A DNA stretch of 64,000 bases from Pseudoips prasinana (Eukaryota > Arthropoda > Insecta > Lepidoptera > Nolidae): the NCBI GenBank assembly GCA_951640165.1, contig OX621249.1, positions 5,321,001 to 5,385,000 of the forward strand, in the 5' to 3' direction. The notes below the pieces were generated by a model that worked only from the letters and a program-made list of their open reading frames with translations, made no database searches and had not been told where the DNA came from. Below, one piece after another: positions 10,851-20,887 of the stretch. The stretch's first letter is position 1; each line of letters begins with the position of its first letter. The position numbers and the translations under genes are program-made.

Positions 10851-11416
10851 TTATAGTTTATATTGTTTAAAATCCAAATAATTAACCTTATTTATTATTT
10901 TAGCCTTCTTTCTCTATATCATTGTAGGTGGGTAGGTGGTGGGATCTAATCCTCTTTTCAATAAGTTTCGTTTATTTTTAAACCTTGTAACAATTTAGAA
11001 AATAATGTTTGCAGGCACTTTTGTTAGATTTAAAATTTATATAAAGATTATTTAAAGTGCTTGTTAGCGCTACATGCCTTAACATAAAGTCCTTCCAAGA
11101 TATTTTTGAAAGTTTTTGTTTGCAAAGTTATTGTCTATCAGCTATTTCGTCCCAAAAAGTTTTGAAGCCTGGTTACGAGATGGGTGATTCTATTTAAGCA
11201 TTGTACAACTCTTTGGGAACTGTCACAATCTTTTACCAGAAAGTTTTACGTTTCATCGCTGTTCCAGTTCCTTGGATTTTTATTTACGTTGGCGGTGTTA
11301 TTATTATCTGAACTTAGTTTCAACACCGTGAGATATTTTTAATTTTTTATTTTTGTTGCCTGTTTTTGCTACCTGCTTTTGTTACCCTGGGCAAATTTTT
11401 AACAGCCATTTTATTT

Positions 11417-11504
11417 CCGCAAAAGACGTCTAAGCTTAACTTTTTGCGGAAAATGATATTGGGTAGCCACCTAGGTACGATTTGAAGTACCTAGGTGGCT
11501 ACCC
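11417..11504. other. Two adjacent perfect hairpins
   Basis: First: TCCGCAAAA (11417-11425) pairs with TTTTGCGGA (11443-11451). Second: GGGTAGCCACCTAGGTAC (11461-11478) pairs perfectly with 11487-11504 across an 8-base loop. I see no T-run or gene to suggest a conventional role. Confidence 0.85.
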
Positions 11505-11547
11505 AAACGGGACTGCTTTTTTCACTCTATGTAAAGTCGCCAGTAAT

Positions 11548-11820
11548 AAAATAAAATAAAAATGGTTTTTATTCACGTAGACTTTAAAAAAGCGCTTGTA
11601 AATAGTCAGAACATGTTTGTAGTAATATATAATTAATTTATAATTATTTCTAGGTACATATAGATATTTAGGTATACGGATTGTAGGAAATAATTTACAA
11701 TAAGATTTATTTTATAATAGTAACGCTAGTAGCTAACTTAAATTAAGTTATTGTCAAAAATCATGTTTAGGTTTAATTATCTAAATTTTAATGTAATGAC
11801 ATGTGTATCTGAAACAAAAT
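11548..11820 (-). mobile_element. M-family LINE 3' end
   Basis: Reverse match to 25650-25925: TTTTTATTCACGTAGACTTT, AAAAAAGCGCTTGTAAATAG, TCAGAACATGTTTGTAGTAA, then a more diverged stretch. No coding part. Confidence 0.65.
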
Positions 11821-11989
11821 GATACTGAAAACTCTTACCATCTGGTCGGCCATCAGGTGGGCTAAGCTTGTTACTAGAAATCAAACCCCTGTGAATCCAA
11901 GCGGCTAGCATCGGCCAACATAGCTAGCTCACTCCCTTTTCAGTATTGTAGCATTTTCTCCAACGTTACTCTTATAATAATAATATAAT

Positions 11990-12238
11990 ATATAATATCT
12001 AGGGACAATGCCACACAGATCATCCTAGCCCCAAACGAAGCAAAGCTTGTACTATGGGTACCAGGCGACGATATACATACTTATATAGATAGATAAATAC
12101 TTAAATACATTGAAAACATCCTTGACTCAGAAAAAAATATTCGTGTTCATCACACAAATATTTGCACTTACCGGGATTCGAACCCAGGACCACCAGCTTC
12201 GTAGGCAGGAGCACTACCAACTAGGCTACGGTGACCGT
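11990..12238 (-). mobile_element. S2 SINE, full-length
   Basis: Same modules as 5761-6013; head ends GTGACCG at 12238. The core has GACTCAGAAAAAAATATTCG, a short A-run expansion. Confidence 0.85.
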
Positions 12239-12483
12239 TATTACCGCAGTCTCCTGTTGCGGAAACGATCCGATGGTTTGGCATCCTCTATACTTCGCAC
12301 CATAGAATTATATTTGTATAATCTTGTGATTGATTCATATATCATTTTTTAGAATAACAAATCTTGAACTATTATGCGAGCAACATTTATATGTACATAT
12401 ATGGAAATCTGCATAACCCATATTGTACGCATTCACTCTACCCATGTATTTGTACGATGCGTTGTCCTAGAGAGACCTCTTAC

Positions 12484-12692
12484 TTTTTTTTAAGAAAGAC
12501 AACGCCCGAATTAGGGAATCTAATACCTGTGTCACGGGGTACTTTACAAACATATAATAGACAGACACAAATTACATCCAAACTCAGAACAACTATTTAT
12601 GGGTCACACAAATAGTAGTCCGGCGCGGGACTCGAACCCGCGACACGAAGCGGCGATGCGACTGCCTTAGCCGCTGCGCCACACGTGCAGTC
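12484..12692 (-). mobile_element. S1 SINE, full-length
   Basis: Poly-T at 12484, core ACATCCAAACTCAGAACAAC, box B complement GCGGGACTCGAACCCGCGAC, head ending CCACACGTGCAGT. Confidence 0.85.
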
Positions 12693-12814
12693 ATTTGGCG
12701 TTGCGCTCAGATACGCGTATGTCTGCATGCACCAGCCAGCCAGCTTTTAATAGTGTATGGTGGACAAGAAAATCGCAGCTCATCCCATCCCTGTACCTGT
12801 ACTTTTGCTACGAG

Positions 12815-12890
12815 AATGAATTTGGAAGGTTTTGGAAGGGTTTGGCAGGGTTTTGGAAGGGATTTGAATGGATTTGGCAAGTTACATTGT
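12815..12890 (+). repeat. Irregular TTTGGAAGGG short repeat
   Basis: About six diverged copies of (T)TTGGAAGGG/TTTGGCAGGG. In one frame this reads repeated FWKG/FEW; nothing suggests a real protein. Confidence 0.6.
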
Positions 12891-12967
12891 CACTCGTGAT
12901 CAGCAAACCTCGTATCGTATTTACAAGGTATGAACAAAATTTATGAAACTCGGTTACCCAAGTACTC

Positions 12968-13147
12968 AATCTTACTAATATTTAAAATGGAACAATTGTG
13001 AGTATGGATGGATATTCGTTACTTTTACACGCAAAAACTACAGAACGGATTTTGATGTAACTTTGCAGTAATATTGTTTATATGTACATACCTATCCGAA
13101 TACACATTTATAAAGTTTAACGTGGTTAAAACTGCGGTTCACAGATA
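12968..13147 (+). mobile_element. Degenerate H-B Helitron
   Basis: TTACTAATATTTAAAATGG start, AACGGATTTTGATGTAACTT middle, and AAAGTTTAACGTGGTTAAAA then CTGCGGTTCACAGATAG end, a decayed form of the GC hairpin plus CTAG end. Confidence 0.55.
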
Positions 13148-13199
13148 GTAAGTAATATTTTCTACGAATTATATTTAACCCGAACATGGTATGATTCGA

Positions 13200-14460
13200 T
13201 GTATCAATTTCATGTGCTAAATCAACAATCCGAAATTCAAATGAACTCGAAGAATCCTTTCATCTGTACATTTCAATCGGAACTCGGATCAAAAGGCTAA
13301 CATTAGCAAATTACTTCAAAACAATTTGGGAATATTCGATTAGAGTGTTGAAACGACTTAAAATTAGCATTAATTTGAAAGAAGTGATTCTGAACGCTTT
13401 ATAATTGAGTTTATTTTAATAAGTATTTAATAAAAACCTTAGTAGTTAGTAAAACCTTAGCGTGTTTTTACTTTTCACAAGCCCAAAACATTTCTTGTAT
13501 TATTAGAAATACTGAGTCGCCCTGGCTTTTTATGATTAGTGACATAGAAAGATTAATTAGTATATTATACCAAATAATAATTTTATAGACAAATATTGTT
13601 AAATATTATAAATAAAAAATAAAAACTAAAAATAGTTTATTTTCAGTTTCTTACATTGTGGTTCATAGTAATGGTTGGGGCATTCCTTTTAAGTAATAAA
13701 ATACCTGTGTTAGGTTCGCATTATACTTACTCGTTAAACAAAAAGAGAAAATTTTAATAAACTATATTCTAATTGAGATGTTATGAAATAAACTAATGAA
13801 GTGGGTTAATTTTGGGGGTATAGAATGTGGAAATGGAATTTGAGGGTCTTTGTGTGTGGTGTATGTGCGTGCGTGCGTGCATGTATGTGTGTGTGTGTGT
13901 GTGCGTGCATGTTTGTGTTTCTGGATGCGAAATCGTCTATTTTACAGTGCGCAGAGATAATTAGTTGTATTTATTGAATATATTTAATTTCATTGCATAA
14001 TTCATAGATTATCATATTTTATGGTAGATATTGAGGTATAAACGTGATAAATATTTGCCTATAAAACTTTGCCTACTAATGAAATCTAAGGTGTTAAGCT
14101 TGGATTTCATTATTATAAGTTTCGTAGAGGCTTCGAATTTATTGGAAATAAAGTACAGCCTATTAGTGAAAGATGTTTTTAAATCACGTCAGTAGTTTTT
14201 GAGTTTATCCATTACAAACATACAAATAGTCAAATGGTTTCTTTTTAATTCAGTGTAGTAGTATATATGTGTAGGTAATTGTTAATGAAAAACACATGCA
14301 TACACATCTTTGGCGATATCGTAAAATCAGCGTAGCAGTAGTTATTTATTATAATAATATGTAGCTTCGTTGCACGATGCATTGAGCACTGTTCTTAATT
14401 TAGCAAATATAGACAGTCATTAGTCATTTCGATGAGATTTAATCAGAACATGTTATTATA
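13200..14460. other. AT-rich stretch with a GT microsatellite
   Basis: No genes recognised. Holds a (TG)n/(CG TG)n microsatellite at about 13850-13918. Around 14190-14240 there is a decayed Helitron-like string. Confidence 0.55.
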
Positions 14461-14461
14461 T

Positions 14462-14686
14462 AATGTCCTGGGACATTATTCACACACGACCACCTGCACC
14501 CAAATTAATGCGAACTTGTACTATTGAAATCAGATAACTGACATACCTACTACATATACTACTTTTCTTTTGTAAATACATACTTATATAGATAATTTCA
14601 GAAATATCTGTCCTGCGTGGGAATCGAACCGGCGACCAGGGGCGCGAAAGGCAAGCATCTACCAACAACGCCAACTGGTTCGTTTA
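14462..14686 (-). mobile_element. S3 SINE, full-length
   Basis: Tail starts TCCTGGGACATTATTCACAC; head has CGTGGGAATCGAACCGGCGA and ends CCAACAACGCCAACTGG. Box B is altered (GAACC to CGGCG). Confidence 0.75.
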
Positions 14687-14732
14687 AAGTTTGTTAGATG
14701 TAAAATTTTACATTTATGTGGAATCGTCATAT

Positions 14733-15005
14733 TTTTTTTTACCCTACCGTGCAGTGCATGACGTGGCAGCTACTGAGAAACACTGCCAGAAAACTCAGTA
14801 GGAATCCTTTTTTAAAATAAAATATACTTAAGATTAATTAGAATCATGTGTGCTGACTCAGAACAACTCCATCCCAAGCACTTTTATCACTTAAATAATC
14901 AGAAATTTTGTAATATGCCCTGCTACACAATTTGGCTTTAATAATTCTTTTAAACTTATTCGTAGACAGTTCTCTAATATAATTGGGAAGTTTGTTATAA
15001 AATCT
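14733..15005 (-). mobile_element. N-family LINE 3' end
   Basis: Matches the flanks of 29030-29535: CCCTACCGTGCAGTGCATGA, CTTAAGATTAAT, CAGAACAAC..CATCCCAAGCACTTTT, TTGGCTTTAATAATTCTTTT. Poly-T at 14733 marks the tail. Confidence 0.65.
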
Positions 15006-15035
15006 ATATGTTATGTTATGTATATGTTATAAAAA

Positions 15036-15134
15036 CTATTTGGGTCACACAAATAGTTCTCCTGCTCCGTAATCGAACCCGGGTCACGAAGTGGTGAGAC
15101 AACTGTCGCAACCGCTGTTGGCACACTTGCAGTG
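15036..15134 (-). mobile_element. S1 SINE fragment
   Basis: ATTTGGGTCACACAAATAG followed by a decayed head (TAATCGAACCCGGGTCACGA, GGCACACTTGCAGT). Tail half missing. Confidence 0.65.
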
Positions 15135-15182
15135 AAATTTTCTTGAACTTAACTTTTCCCTAAATTATTTTACAATTTGACG

Positions 15183-15435
15183 ATCACCGTAGCCTAGTTG
15201 GTAGTGCTCCTGCCTACGAAGCTGGTGATCCTGGGTTCAAATCCCGGTAAGTGCAAATATTTGTGTGATGAGCATGAATATTTGTTTCTGAGTCATGGAT
15301 GTTTTCTATGTATATAAGTATTTATCTATCTATATAAGTATGTATATCGTCGCCTGGTACCCATAGTATAAGCTTTGCTTAGTTTGGGGCTAGGATGATC
15401 TGTGTGACATTGACCCTAGATATTATTATTATAAT
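15183..15435 (+). mobile_element. S2 SINE, full-length
   Basis: Head ATCACCGTAGCCTAGTTGGT with box B GGGTTCAAATCCCGG; tail ACCCATAGTATAAGCTTTGC; ends TAGATATTATTATTAT. Confidence 0.85.
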
Positions 15436-16104
15436 TTTGTTCTAGTATTAAACTTATACAGAGACTAATTGGCTACAAGTCCGAAAGTCGAATTATTCGT
15501 TCAAGGTTCAAGTCGTGAATAGCCTTGATATCATCCTTCTAACATGCCTTTTAACCAAGTCCAAGTTTCCTGTAAAAGCAACAAAGCCTGTTTAAGCAAC
15601 ATTTGTTAGGTAATACATTAACCGTAAAACTACAGTGTTGCACATCACCCAAACTATATCACTACATAAACTGCCACCTAACTATGCTGAACTAAGCTAA
15701 ATATCTCTGTAACATCGGTCAACTTCCAACCTGCTGCAACTTGCGAGAATTCGTGAAGATGCTCGAGGAATTCATGATGCAAATTATAGGAGTGTAATGC
15801 TCATGTTTGAGGTACATAAACTGTGTAAACTGTGTGGTTATATTAAACTAAAGTAAATTGACGCAATAGAGAAAGATAATAATATCAAGTTTATATATAA
15901 TTACCATATCAATGAAAAGCTTTCAGGTCTATCTTTGACGGACACCAAAAACAGGAGAATGATGTTATTAATTTGTTTATATGTTTTTAATATTTCTTCA
16001 TAACTCCGTCATTCCCTTAAAATTGGTCACATTTTTTCATAGCAAAATTCGGTCTTGTTGATGTGAGGCTTTAACTTTTTAGTGGTTCTTGTGATTATAG
16101 AGTA

Positions 16105-16294
16105 ACTTGCTGTGCCCGCAGTTTTACCCGCGTTAAACTTAATAAATTATAGCCTATGTTTTAATCCAGTGTGTCAGCACACTCCATACCAAATTTTATT
16201 AAAATCGGTCCAGCCGTTTAGACTTGAAGAAGTAAAAAACATACACACACACACACAAACTCACAAATTTTCAGCTTTATAATATTAGTGTGAT
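16105..16294 (-). mobile_element. H-B Helitron (Lep1-like, ~185 bp)
   Basis: GCTGTGCCCGCAGTTTTACC start (reverse of the 3' hairpin end), AAATTTTATTAAAATCGGTC middle, and AGCTTTATAATATTAGTGTG end (reverse of the 5' end). CTAG itself is mutated. Confidence 0.7.
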
Positions 16295-16507
16295 TATTGG
16301 TGTCTTTTTGTTAAAATCATAGTTGAAAGTTTAATTACCAGAGATCCACCGTGGCCTCAAAATTCACTGAAGTGTAACTTCGTGGTTGGATTAGATATGT
16401 TTGAGCTGTTTTGCGATGTGACTTGTAAGGACATTATTGTTAATTTTATACATTTTGATAATAATAAGATTCATAAACCCTTAAACAATTAGCCTTATAT
16501 ATAGATT

Positions 16508-16796
16508 ATAGCTGTGCCCCGTGGTTTTACCTGCGTTAAACTTTATAATTATCACATTTCCTCCCCCTTAGATGATAGCGTGATAATATGTAGCCTATAT
16601 GTTGACCCGACCTCTTAGCATTATTCATGCATTAGTGAGTTTAGCCAGGACAGACAAAAGAGACAAAATATCTAAAAGCTATATTTTTTGTTTCGATATC
16701 GATTGTAGATGACGCGCCTAGTATCCTTTTTGAAAAATATTAAATGTACAGTTTTGACTTTTCTACGATTTTATTATATGTATAGATTTTCGCTTG
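16508..16796 (-). mobile_element. H-A Helitron (~290 bp)
   Basis: Reverse copy of the family best seen at 63421-63709: 3' hairpin end GCTGTGCCCCGTGGTTTTAC, TATGTTGACCCGACCTCTTA, and 5' end TTTTATTATATGTATAGA. CTAG has decayed. Confidence 0.75.
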
Positions 16797-17454
16797 ATCT
16801 TATAATGATTCTGAACTAACAATTTGACGGCAAACATTAATTACCGAACCCCAGTCCTACTCAGTGCCTGTCAAAACAAGTGACAGATATGGACTATAAA
16901 ATATATGCCACATTTTCAATTCATAATTTCTTTGCACGTAGTAGATTATAAACAAACAGAGCTACAATAAAAGGGGAGGCATACAAAAGTGTTTATACAA
17001 TTTGTGCAAATAAAGGTCTTCGACAAACAAATATACGAACGAGTACGTGGTACGTAGGCAACTGTGTGACTATCAGTGGTTCTCGAAGTAAAATGTAAGT
17101 TAACTATTTGGCCGACTTCGGCGAAGGCAAAGGAATAGTTACAATTAAAACTGGCTATGCTTGTATATAAGATCTGGTATATCCATATGTATGACTGAAT
17201 TACTAATTATAAAATGTGAGGACATAAATAGACCTAAAATAGAATCAAAATTAAGTAAGTAAAACAAAATATAAAAAAGTTTAGTTTAGAAATAGTAACT
17301 ATACAAATTTTTCATTTCATTTTTTTCTGACATAATTCTTATGAAACGGACCGGCATTTTAATTTGTGTCATTTAGTTTTGGCACGAAATACTGAGGGAA
17401 AATGAGCGACACGCTTGAACAAGTCGACTAAGACACCCCGTGTGTATACTTGTT

Positions 17455-17695
17455 CTGGTCAAATAGTTTCAGAAATAAAAGAGCCTCCCCATATCATCCC
17501 ATGGGTGGAAGACGATAAAGTGATACACCAGGTAGTTGGGCAGCAGTGCCACCACTGTACAGCTAGTATCTATCTGCCGTGTCGAAATTGCTTCCCAAGC
17601 GGAGTGACTATGACAAACCCTTCCAAATGGCAACGTTATAAAAACCTTTAGGAGGGGCCCTTATCCAGCAGTGGATGATATCAAGCTGATCAATT
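17455..17695 (+). mobile_element. F2 repeat (RTE-partner SINE-like)
   Basis: CCATATCATCCCATGGGTGG, CAGCAGTGCCACC, CCAAATGGCAACGTTA, then the RTE-like end TCCAGCAGTGGATGATATCA. The 78-codon frame here is incidental. Confidence 0.65.
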
Positions 17696-17783
17696 GATGC
17701 GTGTATTATAAGCATTTATTAGTTTGACAGTTTTATGTTTGCTCTGTTCTTTTCATACGACCTATGTTAGAAAGACATAGTGA

Positions 17784-18209
17784 AGTGTACTATAGTAATT
17801 TAAATGTCATCATGTCAGCCAAAGTACGTCCACTGCTGGACAAAAGCGTCCCCAAAGAATGGGGGGATATGCCATAATCGCCACGCTGGGCAGATGGGTT
17901 GGCGATCGCTGTTTGATGGACATATTTCAAAAACGCTGCTGCTCCTTCTCTGGCAGGTATTCCCCGGTCGATGTGTAAGAACAAATCTATGTTCCTTGAT
18001 CAGGTCATTCATAAAACTGTGTGGTGACGGCATAAAATATCATCACTCCATCTCATCCCGTGGGCGGCGTGGAAATCGACCGAAAGAATAACTGCCAGAG
18101 AACGGGCAGCACCGTTTTTGAAATATGACCATCAAACTGAGATCGCCAACCCGTCTGCCAAGCGTGGCGATTATGGCATAGCAGTGTGTAATATAGTAAT
18201 TTAAATGTC
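17784..18209. mobile_element. Inverted pair of F1 repeats within one 18-bp target duplication
   Basis: F1 in minus sense at 17809-17970 and in plus sense at about 18015-18182, overlapping in content by roughly 110 bp. TATAGTAATTTAAATGTC occurs at 17791-17808 and 18192-18209, perfectly matched, outside both. The pair therefore entered as one unit or formed during insertion. Confidence 0.85.
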
Positions 18210-18225
18210 CTCCATTTAAAATAGT

Positions 18226-18284
18226 ATAGCAGTGTAAAAGAAAGATTCGCCAAATATTGGCGAATCTGTCTTTTATACTGCTAT
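18226..18284. other. 26-bp-stem hairpin
   Basis: 18226-18251 pairs with 18259-18284 with two mismatches and a 7-base loop (AAATATT); the stem top is GATTCGCC/GGCGAATC. Size and shape fit a pre-miRNA or a tiny MITE. It lies 17 bp after the target duplication of the F1 pair. Confidence 0.8.
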
Positions 18285-18337
18285 AAATATTATTATTATT
18301 GTTATTTTAGAACACACGATAAACACGTGAATAACAA

Positions 18338-18402
18338 ATTATAATAAATAAAAATGTTTTTGTTCACGTAGACTTTATAAAAAACACTTGTAACGAAATT
18401 GT
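18338..18402 (-). mobile_element. M-family LINE 3' end, short
   Basis: AATAAAAATGTTTTTGTTCA then CGTAGACTTTATAAAAAACA, matching the terminal 60 bases of the 25650-25925 copy. Confidence 0.5.
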
Positions 18403-18424
18403 CACAATTTTATCGGAATGAAAC

Positions 18425-18628
18425 AACTAGGGTCGCAGTCAGTCCATAGATGGATGACCAGCAAAAGAGAATTAATTACTGAGCGTCTCCGAGCTTCGGA
18501 GGGCTCGTTAAGCTGCCGGTCCCAGTTTTAGCCATTAGGCGACAGTCGTTAGGCCACGTCAGAGACCTATTGGGCGGCTTGAACAACTCTGACACCATGG
18601 TAACCACTGCCCTTATGATAAGTAATGA
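18425..18628 (-). repeat. P-family repeat
   Basis: Reverse match to 43452-43676: GTCAGTCCATAGATGG, GAGCGTCTCCGAGCTTCGGA, GGGCGGCTTGAACAACTCTG, ATGGTAACCACTGCCC. Class unknown. Confidence 0.65.
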
Positions 18629-19455
18629 AGTAAGTGTAAACGTTTATGTGTATAGATATGGTCTGGTTTTCAAATTTGTTGACTCGTTGGCTGGTTTTAC
18701 ATTTTCAGATTTTTATTTGAATTGTTTTGCCAGCGATATTTTTATTAACAAGCTTCACTCCACACATAAAAGTCAATTCGACATAAAGGTAAGTCATCAT
18801 CTCGAGCAATGTTGATTTAGGGCGCGTAGTAAAACAAGCAGCCGTCAATTTTGCGTTTCAAATGAAATAGAGTACTTGTCCCTCTTGGCGTGTTCGCCAT
18901 GTTATAACGTCAAGGTATTTTTTTATAGAAAAACTGGCGAGAATATATTTATAGCTATATTTAAACTACAAGTCAGTCTTAATCAATATAATTTGAATAA
19001 TTTTGTCACTTGCCGCTGTATAACGCATCATTAATTATGATATCAGTGATCATCCGATAACCTGTATTGTCTAGTGAAGCAGTGTTAGCCTAAGACGGAT
19101 GAATTTTAATGTACGTAGTAGGGTACATATTAGGATATTTTTTATTTTTATGGTTGCTGTGAGGTGATAACAGGAGACTACAAGGATCTACCCCTAAGAA
19201 GCGTACTGGATTATGTGAAGTCTTCATTCAGGGCTTTAAGGATAGAATAAAACCAGTGGGCTGTAAAAGCTGTACGCAAGTACACCCCATCAAAGATAAG
19301 ATAAGATGAGGTGATGGCGGCTGTCTGACAGAGAACACCTTTTAGTGATAAGCCCACCAATTGTACTCTCTCTAATGTACTGTTTAATTCTTTGGTATAC
19401 AATACAGATTTTAATAATTATTTAATCATTCGGCATACAATCTATGACAAAACTA

Positions 19456-19590
19456 CAGACGCCAGCACATCCAGCTACCCTAATCGGTCTTATTTCTTTT
19501 ATAGATTTTCAACTTTATCACATAGGCATAACGTTCACTTTCAATTGGGGAAATTGGACAGATTTGGGTAGCCTGATGTGCTGACGTCTC
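19456..19590. mobile_element. 135-bp TA-flanked MITE, copy 1
   Basis: Ends CAGACGCCAGCACATCCAGC and (reverse) AGACGTCAGCACATCAGGC, flanked by TA at 19454-19455 and 19591-19592. Exactly 135 bp, like the other two copies. Confidence 0.85.
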
Positions 19591-19694
19591 TAGTAGATTA
19601 GAAATCTCATTTTTTGTCGTAGATTAGAATATTTTGGAGGTTGATTTAATTTAATTAAAGGAAAACGCATAAATATTTCAATAAAGCACTTTAT

Positions 19695-20190
19695 TTACCG
19701 GGTCGTTTCCGGCCCAGAATGAATAACAGGACTTCCCTATACTATTCTGCAAAAGGTGAAGGATACACCAGGTATTCGTGCAGCAGCGCCACCTATATAT
19801 ACACTGTGTTATTGTATAATTTGCAATACTTGTAACATACATTTTAACCTACTAATGTTTTTTTTTAAGACAACGCCCGCTCTTGGTAGTCTATACCCTG
19901 TGTCGCGGGCTACTTTACAAACATATAATAGACGGACACAAATTACAACAAGACTCATAACAACTATTTATGGGTCACATAAATATGTAGTTGTCAGGCG
20001 CGGGACTCGAACCCGCGACACGAAGCGGCGAGGCGACTGTCTTAGCCGCTGCGCCTCACGTGCAGTCAACGTTAGCTACCATCTGACTGCTTCCGACAAC
20101 TCGCATGCCAAGCACGGTGATAACGACGTCGTTGAAACCTTTTGGGGAGGGCACGTCCAGCAATGGACTTTCTTCTGACTGAACATTAAA
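19695..20190 (+). mobile_element. F2 repeat split by an S1 SINE
   Basis: Left part GGGTCGTTTCCGGCCCAGAA..CAGCAGCGCCACC to about 19800; right part TAGCTACCATCTGACTGC.. CCAAGCACGGTG.. GTCCAGCAATGGACTTTCTT from 20070. The junction block is contiguous in the uninterrupted copy at 37340-37375. Confidence 0.75.
19858..20066 (-). mobile_element. S1 SINE inside F2
   Basis: Poly-T at 19858, box B complement CGGGACTCGAACCCGCGACA, head end CGCCTCACGTGCAGT. It is nested in F2, so it is younger than that F2 copy. Confidence 0.85.
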
Positions 20191-20699
20191 AAAACAAGTA
20201 TTTTCAAAGAAGTGCTATTATTATCAGGCCAACTGACGAAAGAAAGAAGAATATCCAATGGGGTTTTATAACAAAAGGTTGAGCATCGCAATGTAACATT
20301 ATAATCGTGTACAGAGTACGTAGCAGATACATACTTACGTGCTAGACCACTGCTGCTGGGTCCCGAGAGGTTCGTGGCCTATATTACAAGAAACAGCGTG
20401 CCAATTAAAAAAAAACAACTCTGCACGCAAGAAGACTTAATACCCGCCTTCAAAGAAAGCAGTAGGTATATGTCGACGTACGCCACCCGTCTAGGACGAC
20501 ACATTGTCAGTTTGCTCCATATAAATCGTTATAAAAACTAGCTTAAAGCTTCCCGTGCTAATAATAAATATCACAAACACGAAGTTTAAACTACAATAAA
20601 AACAGTGGTGAAAATAGTTTCTTAAATACCAGTCGAATCACGAAGATATCAACAAATATAAATTCAAGAAATATAACATTTTTGACCATTATCGCTGAC

Positions 20700-20887
20700 T
20701 TACGATAACACGGCGTCGCATGAGTCATAGTGTCGGAACCGATCGTGCCCCGCTCGGCCAAACTCGACCCACCGGCGCGGTCTATGCGCATGCGCCCGCC
20801 CGCCTTTCACCTGTGCAACGGCAAGTTTGACTCATCGCGTTTGTAGCAACTTCAACGTGTGGCGCAGCCCGTGTACCGAGTCTCAAG
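20700..20887 (+). promoter_or_regulatory. GC-rich 5' leader of the fused LINE
   Basis: The 190 bases before the ATG are much richer in G+C and CpG than the flanks (for example CCACCGGCGCGG and GCGCATGCGCCCGCC near 20770-20800). That suits an internal 5' UTR promoter of a LINE. I could not fix the exact 5' end or a target-site duplication, so the left boundary is approximate. Confidence 0.5.

Noticed and set aside
12695..12946. Repeat protein with FWKG motifs
   Set aside because: The motif arises from a short, irregular TTTGGAAGGG repeat and the frame has no other protein-like content.
13850..13918. Z-DNA or regulatory GT tract of special interest
   Set aside because: An ordinary interrupted (TG)n microsatellite with no neighbouring gene to give it a role.
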